NCBI GenBank assembly: GCA_022539475.1
Contig: VCMS01000042.1
Coordinates: 151,561 to 215,560, forward strand
Source of the DNA: Gracilaria domingensis
Lineage: Eukaryota > Rhodophyta > Florideophyceae > Gracilariales > Gracilariaceae
Direction of reading: 5' to 3'
DNA: 64,000 nucleotides
Below, in pieces: positions 12,471-22,600 of the stretch (positions are counted from its first letter, which is position 1; the number at the start of each line of letters is the position of its first letter). The notes beneath the pieces were generated by a model. That model was not told the DNA's origin, made no database searches, and saw nothing but the letters and a program-made list of their open reading frames with translations. Both the position numbers and the translations under genes were made by a program.

Positions 12471-12911
12471 GCGGGCGAGGACAAGTTGTGTTACGGTCGC
12501 TACCTTAACACAACTTGACTACCCTGCCCGCGGGCACGTTACGTTTTGGCTGGCGTTGCCTGCGTTGCGTGTTTTGGGAGGTCTGTGGACGCTACCAGAA
12601 CGAGGCAAAAACGTGCCCGCGGGCGGGGGGGTCCGGTTGTGTTAGGGTCGCTACCCTAACACGACCGGACCCCCCCGCCCGCGGGCATAAAATCGCACAT
12701 TTTTCAAAAAATCGGCCGAAATGTGCCCGCGGGTGGGGGGGTCCGGTCGTGTTAGGGTAGCTACCCTAACACAACCTGACCCCCCCGTCCGCGGGCATAA
12801 AAAAGCACATTTTTTAAAAAACCGGCCAAAACGTGGCCGCGGACAGGGGGGTCCGGTTGTGTTAGGGTAGCCACCCTAACACAACCGACCCCCCCCCCCG
12901 CGCCCGTGGGC
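12471..12911. repeat. Tandem array of four long palindromes with TTAGGG-like core
   Basis: Palindromes lie at 12471-12535, 12615-12686, 12725-12796 and about 12835-12911. The last three recur every 110 bp with an AT-rich 38-bp linker. In the second copy, 34-bp arms pair at 33 positions around a 4-bp centre. Each arm carries a G/C block (GCCCGCGGG and a G7 run) and GTGTTAGGGT, so the centre reads as two facing TTAGGG sites. The first copy is degenerate. Weaker inverted similarity continues outwards (about 12570 against 12945). Such DNA can extrude cruciforms or form stable RNA hairpins. Confidence 0.9.
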
Positions 12912-14548
12912 ACGTTGTGGTCACATTTTGGCACCATGCCGAGACCTCCCAGAACACCTTCTTCGACACTTCCCGCACTCAGTACGATGCCCCCGCCCGC
13001 CAACACGTTGCGCCGCTGTCCACGTGGATTGGCGGGAGGGCAGAAAGCTGTACGTTCATCAGGGTGTATCTTGAGTATTAGGAGCGCTTCAAAACGCACG
13101 ACTGAAGAGCGCTACGATTGCTCGCATAAGTCTACTTCCACTAAAACCCCTCTCCAACAGAAACATTTTGAGGCATGTTGTAGCGTTCCCACACCTCCCG
13201 AAACACAATCGGCTGCATTTCTCGCAAATAATTTGTTGCGAGCTCAGTATAAATCTATCAGAGAAGAATCAACTAGTTTTTGCATCCAATTGATCCTCAA
13301 CTATTAACACAATACGCGACCTTGGTACAATTTGTGTAGTTATTGACAGACTACACTGTTTAAACTGCTGAAAGCGGCGAAGAGACGTACCATGGAAGCC
13401 CGTCAACACCCGCACGCACGAAAGTGGTAATGCGCCGGGTTGAAATACAGAGACACAGAGTGACGGCAGTATGTAGCTACGTAAATACAGGCCACCATTT
13501 TTTCCGGTGAAGATACAAATTCTATCGATCATCGGTTTGGATGATGAAGGTAAGGTATTACCTAATAGCATGAGCGCTCTCGCTCTGGCGTTCAATGTAT
13601 ATATCTGAATTTAATTCGTTCGTTGTGACGGTCTGGCAAACAACGATGGAGGCCGGCAACGACCATAGAATACCGTATTTATAGGGGTAAGAGAGCTCTC
13701 TGCGGAATACTATAAATAACTATATGGAGTTCTGATAGGCTAACTACTACATGAGTCTCACAGGATTAGAGAAAGGGGGCTGTAGCAGCTCGTATGTGCT
13801 ACATTCATTCATTACAAAAGTGTATGAAACAAGGGGGCGACGAGAGTCGTAGCGGAAAGCAAAACAGATGGTAGGCATGAAAATCCTTCAGCCCGGCGTG
13901 CTTGAGCTGGTACCACATGACAATAGTTCCAATGTTGAAATCGTATCGCTCTACCTCCCGTTAACAAGGCCTGTCACCAACAATACACAAGAAGATATTA
14001 ATCGACGTGTTGTGGAGATACCGTAAAATGCTGCCATTGGTGTTCGTTTTTCTTCCGTTAAGAGCCGTGATAAAACTTCAGAGTCCCACTTCCAGAGCTA
14101 TGAATTGCTGCCAACGACTTTGTCGAGGAGCGTTTAAAGGCTCCAATCTGCCACCGAAGAGACGAAATAGAACTTTTATTACATCATGCGCCACGATTGC
14201 ACCTATAATTAGTCAAAGCGACGTCCGAGTACTGAGAGAAAATTGTTCTGATTGGGGCCCTGTCGTGCGCTCCCCGTCAGATTTCAAAGAATTCCTTCAT
14301 GAAAGGAAAACCATGTCAAGGTCTTTGTATGCTTTGGCCTCCATCATTCAAAGGCGATCTGCCTCGGTGATGGTTTCATTCAGTGACCTGCCTTTCTTCG
14401 GCGTGGAAAAATCTATATGTAAACCTCTGGGAGAAAAGTTGCAATGCATGGGGGACAGATTAGCGTTTGTAAAGTTGCGGATTTGAGTACGTATCGTTTG
14501 AGATGAACGTGACGCGGATGATTCTATTGCAGGGATTAGAGTCTCTGA
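12912..14548. other. Spacer with decayed continuation of the transposase
   Basis: No intact gene was recognised. On the minus strand at about 14375-14500 a stop-free piece of some 40 residues continues in the direction of the transposase ending at 14549 and may be its decayed C-terminal region. The plus-strand open frame at 14007-14486 looks like its shadow. Confidence 0.35.
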
Positions 14549-16285
14549 CTACAGGTTCTCGATTACTGGAGTATTAATCAGCTTCAATATGCCGAGATGC
14601 AAGTTACGTAACTTTTCGAATAGAGGTCTCGGTGTTTCCAACAGACTGCATAAAAACAACCTCTGGATCAATCCTACGGTCAAGAGGGTTTCGAAAGAGG
14701 GTTTCGATGAACGACAGAATATGAGATATGTAATCAGAACGCTTGAGAGTATCCGCCTGAGATATCCTTTCGCACGACGGGGACGTCTTTCCGCCTCGTC
14801 TTTTTGTGCATGTTGTAGGATAGCTGTGTGTGCCTTTCGGATACTTTTCGTTTGCTTTTGAGAACGTCCGTTGAATGAGGTGGGAATAGGACTGCATAAA
14901 GATGAGCGAGGGGCTTTGCATCTATGACACGGGCTTTCCGTTTTGGTCCCATGAAGAATGGACAGAATGTCCTTAGCCTCAGGAATATCCGCACAATAAC
15001 TTGCAAGCAGGGGATGGCACACTCGACTTAGTTTGTCTTCGCCGATGAACTGAAAACCTTTCTGCGTGAGATTTAGAATGGGCTCCAGGACTTGACGAAG
15101 AGATTCTTGAAGGATTTGCATCCTGGACTCGCGTAGAGACTTGCTAGAAACGAATGGCATTGCGTCTGCTTCAGATGCGGAAACCTCGATCAGTGTGGTA
15201 AGGAAGTATGCCACTACTGTGAGGTCATCACGGATACACTTACGGCGAAGCTCGTCGGAGAAGTTGAGAAATATGAGGTGAAGAGGATAGGCGGTAACCG
15301 ATGTTTGCTTTAGAGTTGTTGAAGACTTATCGGTGTATACCTGCAGAAGACCTACGAAAGATTCACTGTAACTTATTTCTTGGGAGTACCACACTATTAT
15401 ACTATCCAAAGAGCCCATGACCATTTCCTTAAGTTTTGAGGTGGCGTCTCTTGCGAGAGAGCCGGACATGGGGTGAGATATTTTCGTGGAGTGGGTCTGA
15501 GGTATAGGGTGGAAGAATGTGTTTTCGTTGTTAGCCAACTGGAGCTGTTTCACAAGTGTCTGAACGGGGTCTCTCGTGTAGAGGGTGGCGCTCAACTTAC
15601 ATCCTTCTGGCGAGACAGTTCTGCGATTGAAACCGTCCTTTGAGGCGTATCGTTCGAAAATGGCGTTCTTCAGTTCTGTACAGCGCTTGGAACTTGTTAT
15701 GGTCTCGTGGAATCGCTTTTGCGAGAATCGCGGGTCCCGAAGTAGCCCAATTAGCTCGTCCGCCTCACGATGACCAAGGTTGGAAGCTACTGAAGCCAGA
15801 CAAACCGTGAGATAATCCATATGCAAATCACCAAGGGCCTCCTCAGAAGGCACTGGGCGGGAACTGCTTCCGTGTTCTCGCTCTAATGACGCGGGACCCG
15901 GGGAAGGAGAAACACAATGCGAAGTGTCCGGAATGGGAGGGGCGCACGGAGTGGGGTCGACGATGTCCTCGGACACTGGAGGCTCGGGAAGGCGACAAGG
16001 GGCAGTGACCGTTTCGGAAGATGCGGGCGCGGGCGCGGAAAGCTTGAGACGCTTGCTTCTCCGAATGGCCCGGCTATTGTCGTCTTCCAGTGCTGCTTTC
16101 AGACGAAACGGGCAATGGTTGACATGCTGTTGAAGAGATAAGACTCCTCGGCGAGTAACGAAGGGGCACCCACGCTTCTTATGTGTACAGTAGTAGACCA
16201 TGGGAAGAAGAACTGAACGAGAAACGACGACAAAGACTGCAAGGGAAGGGCGTCCGAAGGGAGAAGGAGGTCGAGCGACAGTCAA
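14549..16285 (-). pseudogene. Plavaka-like (CACTA-type) transposase, broken
   Basis: The N-terminal region (about 28-62) has a C2H2-like finger (Cys-x7-Cys ... His-x3-His-x-Cys-Pro). A polar linker follows, then a region with VYTDKSS, YPLHLIFLNFSDELRRK and HPLLASYCADIPEAKDIL ending in PCHRCKAP, and near the end LHLGILKL. This order (finger, acidic strand, Asp-x-Pro-Glu-x2-x-Leu, Pro-Cys-x2-Cys, Leu-His-x-Gly) is the pattern I associate with Plavaka-group transposases, large CACTA-related DNA transposons. The open frame stops before the last catalytic region, and frames switch near 14850, so it is inactive. No flanking CACTA termini were identified. It lies inside the retrotransposon cargo, either nested or captured. 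Confidence 0.65.
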
Positions 16286-16898
16286 TATCGACGTCTTGCT
16301 CAGAACGGAGAATATATTTTGAGTTTAAATCACGTGCTTTCGTTCAAAAAGGAACGTAGGTACACGTCGACCTCAACACAAGGGTGTACTTCTCGTATTA
16401 TCTACCACTGGTTATAAACCTGTGGTTTCCCAACTTTGTACGCTGTACACTTGTCCAATCTCGCACAGAAAAATAAATCTCTTCCCTTCGCCGCCGCCGC
16501 CGCGCCTCCGACGTCCGACCTTCCGTTACCGTCGTGAGCCATGCCATCGATATCATCGCGTTATACTCCGCTCCGTCGTACTTTTTCCCGCCCTCCACTT
16601 TATGGAGGCTCCATAAAGTAGAATGCGGAAGAAAGTAGGACGGAGTCATCCGTATCTCAGGGATGTATTCCGTGCAGTCTTTTCGTACGTTCTCCCATAT
16701 CCTTCCACGTATCTTTGCTCTAAACTAACCAGTCCTCACCGCGTTTCTTCGCGCTCTGCGACATGGAAACGGCAGGAAATAAGCTAATCACCCTCAACTT
16801 CTTCTATTTGTTCAAGATATAGAACGAGTTGAAGGGTGAAAACGGGAACCCGGTAACCCAAACCGACGACTGTAAGTACGCGACCAATAGTTCATTTC
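16286..16898. other. Spacer without recognised gene
   Basis: Nothing beyond short frames was seen. A short run of CCGCCGCCG lies near 16495. Confidence 0.4.
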
Positions 16899-16983
16899 GT
16901 TGCGCCATAGGCTCTAGCTTCGCGTCTTGCGCTGCTTTTCAAAAGTAGCGCAAGACTCGAGAAGCTAAAGCCTATGGCGCAAC
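16899..16983. repeat. Hairpin 1 of the hairpin array
   Basis: An imperfect inverted repeat with arms of about 41 bp starts GTTGCGCCATAGGC and ends with its complement. A few mismatches lie mid-arm and the loop is only a few bases. Confidence 0.85.
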
Positions 16984-17021
16984 AAACCAAGTTGGTTTCT
17001 CGGCGATCTTGGATCTCTGCC

Positions 17022-17347
17022 TGTTCGGGATAGGCGATTCTGGTACTTGGTTGAGACATAGGTTTCTGTCTCGTTTATCGCATCTTGCGGTATGTTTGCT
17101 GCATGGGCATTCTCGGTGTCGTTGCTTGTGAGTTCTTGCTTCGAGACCTTTCGCGTTTTACGATGAATGGATTGCTGGTAATCTAACCGATCACTTTCCT
17201 TCTTCTTCTTCCTTTTGCGAGTTACTAGGTCCCTCGACTTTTCTAGCGCAACGTTTCTGTTTTGCTTTATCAATAGTACGTTCCATCGCAATTCAAATGT
17301 TTCCAACGGAGCATTGACTAACTTATGGATACTTTCTGCTTGCGTAT
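17022..17347. repeat. Scaffold unit 1 of the hairpin array
   Basis: This roughly 326-bp segment starts TGTTCGGGATAGGCGATTC and ends GGATACTTTCTGCTTGCG. It recurs at 17436-17766 with scattered differences. It separates hairpin 1 from hairpin 2. Both copies hold a Lys/Arg-rich minus-strand frame, but it is not conserved as one open frame. Confidence 0.9.
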
Positions 17348-17430
17348 ACAGGTAAACGACCAATTTTATTTCATCTCTCCAGATCCATCATCGATCTTGA
17401 GAGACAAAATGAAATTGGTCGTTTACCTGT
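17348..17430. repeat. Hairpin 2 of the hairpin array
   Basis: Arms of about 33 bp begin ACAGGTAAACGACCAATTT and end in the complement at 17430. The sequence is unrelated to hairpin 1 although both sit at equivalent positions in the array. Confidence 0.88.
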
Positions 17431-17435
17431 CCGAC

Positions 17436-17766
17436 TGTTCGGGATAGGCGATTCTGGTTCTTGTTTGGGATATAGGCTAGATTCTCGTTTATCGCGTCTT
17501 GCGGTATGTTTGCTGCATGGGCATTCTCGGTGTCCTTGCTTGTGAGTTCTCGCTTCGACACCTTTCGCGGTTTACGATGATATGGTGGGCTGGTAATCTA
17601 ACCGATCCCTTTCCTGCTTCTTCTTCCGTTTGCGAGTTACCAGGTCCCTCGACTTTTCTAGCGCAACGTTTCTGTTTTGTTTTATCAATGGTACGTTCCA
17701 TCGCATTTCAAATGTATCTAACGGATCATTGACTAACTTATGGATACTTTCTGCTTGCGAATAAAG
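17436..17766. repeat. Scaffold unit 2 of the hairpin array
   Basis: Diverged direct repeat of 17022-17347, lying between hairpin 2 and the third hairpin cluster. Confidence 0.9.
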
Positions 17767-17812
17767 GTAAATGACTTTTGATGCGGACGTAGCTCACGAG
17801 TAGCAGGTGCAG

Positions 17813-17972
17813 GTTCCTCAAGTAGGGAACCATGCATCTGGGCATGGTTCCCTACATGAGGAACGGAGAGGATGAGGCGCTTCGCGCCTCATCCTCTCGG
17901 AGTGCGTATGTGTTCTACCGATCCAGCACTATGGTGGAGGTGCAGTCTGCGGCATCTGCCGCAGATTGCGCC
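17813..17972. repeat. Hairpin cluster 3 of the array
   Basis: Three successive inverted repeats lie here. The first, 17813-17864, has arms of GTTCCTCAAGTAGGGAACC type. The second, 17866-17898, has perfect 15-bp arms of GAGAGGATGAGGCGC around TTC. The third, 17939-17972, has 16-bp arms with two mismatches. None matches hairpins 1 or 2. Confidence 0.85.
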
Positions 17973-18397
17973 TACACCCGCTCCATTATGGGAAAGTGGT
18001 ACATGTAATATAGCGAAGTAGTGGTTAGCAAAAGCGGTCGATAGAAGAATAGATACGAATAAAACGGTATGAGTTCATAATGGGCATCATCTGTACTAGC
18101 ACTAGTATTCCATGCGTTGCAGGGTATCATTCCGCAGAAGGTATCGTGTAATGTGCACCTTAATGGAAACTGAACCTAGACTTCGCGAAATACGGTTCAG
18201 GTAGCCCTCGACTAAAGAACTAGCACGAGTGGAAAACCCACCAGTATTTACTGCACAGAGATTCTGGACGACCCAAGCAATTATCTGCAGATTTTGAAAT
18301 AATTGATCTCGATATTTTTTCAAAAAATTTACTGGACGACCCTTGCCAATTTCTGGACGACCCTCGCCAAAAACTAGCATCTGCAAGAGACAGACGA
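17973..18397. other. Spacer without recognised gene
   Basis: A short direct repeat of CTGGACGACCCT(T/C)GCCA occurs at about 18333 and 18353. Nothing else was recognised. Confidence 0.4.
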
Positions 18398-19009
18398 TTG
18401 GTATTCGCTTCTGTTCCTGCTCTTGACATAGTCCCCAGTACCTCGACCTTCCTGGAGGAGCACAACTTCGCCGCATTCAAAACGCTCAGTGCTGAGATGT
18501 TAAACCAAGGTTATAGTGGGCACTGGAGGCTAGGGGACGTCGCCCTGTCCGCGCGTTCATGGCTGCGTCGGTCCAAGAGGTACGAAGCGCTCGTCGGAGA
18601 GACGCAAGAGCTAGGGAAGGATCTAGCAAAAGTCGCTCGCGAGAACGCGCAGCGACTCAAGCAAAACATTGAAAGAGTTTTGGAGCAGAACGAAGCTCAG
18701 CTCAACAAAACCATCATGACTGGTTTCGACCGTCGAGTTCAGGAAGTCGTTACGACGATGTCCGATTCCGAAGGCTCCGATGCGCCAGATACAATGCCCG
18801 ATAATGTTGCTGTACCACCACGGGGTGGTCCGTTCAAACGCCTTCGGCAGTCTGATGGCGCTCCACAACGGGCTAAGGCGCCTTCAGTTGGCGGTGCCCT
18901 GCCACCCGCAGCGCACAGAATCCGTCGTCGGGGGCGTCCTGAATCAGGTCAACGGGTTGCTGAAGACAATCCCACCGACGGCGATAGGCACGAAACAGAC
19001 AATGTTTGA
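18398..19009 (+). CDS. Hypothetical coiled-coil protein
   Basis: A 203-residue frame opposite to pol. Residues about 70-120 are a heptad-like stretch rich in Glu, Lys, Gln and Leu (EALVGETQELGKDLAKVARE, then AQRLKQNIERVLEQNEAQL), suggesting a coiled coil. The C-terminal third is basic and Pro/Gly-rich with an Arg-Arg-Arg-Gly patch. No family was recognised. A second frame overlaps from 18780, so the coding end is uncertain. It is cargo of the giant element, between the hairpin array and pol. Confidence 0.4.
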   Translation: MVFASVPALDIVPSTSTFLEEHNFAAFKTLSAEMLNQGYSGHWRLGDVALSARSWLRRSKRYEALVGETQELGKDLAKVARENAQRLKQNIERVLEQNEAQLNKTIMTGFDRRVQEVVTTMSDSEGSDAPDTMPDNVAVPPRGGPFKRLRQSDGAPQRAKAPSVGGALPPAAHRIRRRGRPESGQRVAEDNPTDGDRHETDNV

Positions 19010-19665
19010 GGTTGTAGTTTGCACTGAAGAAGTGCGCACGCGTCAGCACGTTGCTACAATTCCCTGGTGTCCCTCGCAGGACTGCGGTACGTTCCCTTCT
19101 TGGGAATTACAACGACGCATATATGAGCCAGCAGAGGGCGAAGAAATACCGGCGGTGGCCAATGTGGCACTGTCAAGCCGGCAACCAGGCTCGACGCGTT
19201 GTACAAGTTTGTCAAGTGATCACCAGCGTCGTGGGTTCATCAAATAAAGTAAATGCTTGATTTTTTAGAATGCGCCACAGGCTTCCCCGCGCGCCGCCGC
19301 ACGACCACCGTGCGTCTTTCGAAAACGTGCGAAATCAGGCGGTTGCAGCCACATTCCAGACATTCCGAATCTGATATTGGCTTGCCGCTGCGCTGTCTAG
19401 AAGCCGAGATACGGCCAAATCTTTGTTTTCGGCCCAGAAACCGAGTGGCAAGCCATTTCAAAAAATTGTCGCAATAACCAGTGGATTTTTTGGCTCGCCT
19501 CGCGCCGTTGCAGGCGGGACGCGCGCAGTAAGCATGCCAATGGTTTAGCGCGTTAGGCTGGTTAGCCAGTTAAGTCGATGGTTAAGATTGCGGATAGCGA
19601 AAACATCCGCTGAAAATGTTAGCCGGTGGCAATCGTTTCCATTCTGGACAGTGTAGCGTAGTGTC
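19010..19665. other. Region downstream of pol, no gene recognised
   Basis: Non-coding as far as can be seen. It shares a short TTTTTTAGA(A/G)TGC motif with 55882-55895 in the second element, also downstream of pol. Confidence 0.4.
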
Positions 19666-22600
19666 CTACGGGTCATACGCTCCCTCCTTAAAGGCGCGCT
19701 CCGTGCGCCCCTGTTTCTTCCAAAACCTTCGGATAAAGTTCTCAGGGATGTGCTCCCTTGGCTCCCACTGATCAAACTCCGGTGGATAACCGTACCATCG
19801 GGCCTCGTAGATGACATTACCGTCGTCATCGATACCAGCGGAGACAATGTGGTCGACGACATACTCCTTCGGTAAGACCTCTTCTGGCAAATCCATTGTA
19901 TCCAATGGACCAAAGCCAGACGGATCCGGTTGGACTTCCGGCGCAGAGCGCTCTGTTCCCATGGCGAGACTGTCATCCAAAGGTGTGAACTCCTCCTCTG
20001 GGAGGTCTATCTCATTCAAAGGGGCACGACCACTGGCGTTTTCGCTATCGTTGGCAGTTGCCAACGGCATGGTATGACCCACGGAGGGGTCCGCGCTTAC
20101 CACCTTTGGCGTAGATCCTGGAATAGAACCGGCGGTTATGAAGCCACTGGGAGGGACGCTTGGAGCGTTCTTAGCAGGAGCGTAGGGGGAACCGTTGGAA
20201 GTCTCTGTGCCTGATGGGCAGTCACCTATTGGAGAGCACGCCTCGTCAGTCGGAGGCTTGGCCGCTGGCTGTAGCTGGTTACCGCTGTTGGGGGACGTTT
20301 CCACAGTGGGTGTCGTTCCTTCTTCGGGTACCATCGGGGCAGCGGAAACACGGTCAACTGTTACCGTGTCCTCTAGGCCATCTCGCTCGATCACAACCGT
20401 GTGGGAGGTAGAACGCAAGACCTTGTAAGGTCCTGTAGACTTCGGAAGTAGTTTCCTCGAGGCTTGTTCTATTTCATCCAATTGCTTCTCCGAGGGAGCC
20501 CTGTCCAGGTAGACCATCGTTCCAGCCTTGAAGGAAGGAGTGTAGCGAACGGCTTTATCGAAGTTTGCCTTGTACCTGAGCTGGGCTCGCGTAAGCGTGG
20601 TGCGAGCTGTGTGGAGTATATCATCAATCCTTCGGCGTGCATATCGTTTAGCCTGCGTCGGAGTCATGCCTTCGGTGATGTCCTGAGGGAACCAAGAAAA
20701 CTTCACATCCACTGCCAATGGTAATGGCTGCCGAGTCAAAGTGAGATCAAATGGAGTGGTACCAGTGGATTTGTGCACCTGATTGTTGTAAGCATAAACC
20801 AATGGTTCAACATAGTCGTCCCAATCTAATTGGTGCTCAGCGGTGTAGTGTACCAAACGGTTAACCAGCGTTTTATTGAACCGCTCGGCCTGTCCATTGG
20901 TCTGCGGATGATAAGCTGTCGTCGTGACATGCTTGATACCTAAGGTAGCACAGACGTGCGAAAAGAACTTCGACACGAACTGACTACCATTATCCGTCAG
21001 GAGATAGAGGGGCAATCCATAAGGATAAACCCAGTGCGTAAGGAACGCCATTGCCACATCCGTTGCGGTAGTGTTCTTGAGCGGGATAGCCCTTGTGGTT
21101 TTGGTAAACCTGTCGGTGACAACCAGGATGAACTGGTTCCCATGTACTGACTTCGGGAGTGGCCCGAGGATATCCATCGCGATAAATTCCAATGGTCCAG
21201 CAGCTGGGAACAATTTGAGCTTAGCCTGATGGCGCGCTCGAGTTCCACGAACCTTTGCGCACGAAGCACAGGTCTTCGCCGTGTTCCAAAGGTCATTAGC
21301 CATAAACGGATAGTAGAAATGCTTCCTAAGGGTTTGATACATCCGACTACCTCCAGGATGACCAGCAAACCGTGGATAGTGTGCCAAATAGAGGAATCGA
21401 GCCTGAAGGGACTTGGGAATAACCTTTTGGATAGAACCATCTAGTGGAGACCTTCGGCAAAGTAGTCCGAATCGGTCGACGTCAAAGAGGCATCCCTTGG
21501 TTCCGACGAGCTCTGCCTTTTCTTTACAGAACTCATCATTCTTCTGAGCCTGTAGGAGGTCTTCCAGCGTGATGGGAAGTAGCTCTTTTTCCTCAGGCAC
21601 AATTGCATTAACCTCCAGGTCCAGTTCTTCATGTTCACATTCCGTTGGCCAATCAACTAAGTAAACTTCCGTTGGGTCTACCTCTCCATCGGTACACTGT
21701 ACCGTCGCCAGCAGGAAGTCATCCTCAGGATCTGTTTCGTATCCTTCGAGATCTGGTGTTGGTATTTCGTCATCCAAAGAAGTATCATCATCTCCGTCGG
21801 TAAGGATGCGACTCAGTGCATCCGCCGATTGGTGCTTCACTCCAGGTCTATAGGTTACATCATATTCGAACTCAGAGAGCCGTAGCCTCCACCTGGCTAG
21901 CCTGCTGGACGCGTCCGTCATATTCAACAGCCAGCGGAGAGAGTGGTGATCTGTCCTGATGGTGAAGCGAACTCCTTCGAGGTAAGGCCTCAAGGTCAGC
22001 ACTGCCCAAACGATGGCAAGGCATTCCTTTTCGGTAGTGCTGTAGTTCCGTTCGGCGCTGTTCAGAGTCCTACTCCAGTAACCAATAGGTCGATAGTCCT
22101 TCGGAGATTCCTGTTCCTGTAGGAGAACACATCCAATCTGTCCATCGGAAGCGTCAGTGTCCAAAATGTATGGTTTATCCGGCTTCGGTAATGCCAGTAC
22201 GGGAGGATTCAATAGCTTATCCTTCAAGGTTTGGAATGATTCGTACTGTTCGTCCGTCAGGCAGTCAAATTCCGACGGCGTACCCTTCTTCAGCATGTCG
22301 TTCAGAGGTGCCGCGATCCTTGAGAATCCTTGGACAAACCTACGGTATACATTGCAAAGCCCAAGGAATGAGCGCAACTCCGTGTGGGTCCTCGGTGGCT
22401 TCGCCAGTCGGATAGCGTCCGTAGTCCTTTTGGCGACCTGAAGCTTTTCAGGACGAACCACATGGCCAAGATAATCTACTGAGGCCTGGAAAAAGAAGCA
22501 CTTCGGCAGCTTCAATGTAATTCCAGCCTCACGGAGAATCCTCAGGATTGACCTCACGTGGGTGAAATGTTCCCGAACGGTTTTCGAAAATATAATTACG

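Noticed and set aside
14007-14486. A 159-codon plus-strand gene
   Set aside because: The opposite strand carries decayed transposase sequence, so this frame is probably its shadow.
16899-17972. CRISPR-like repeat array
   Set aside because: The repeated units are over 300 bp, the variable parts are inverted repeats, and the host is a eukaryote.
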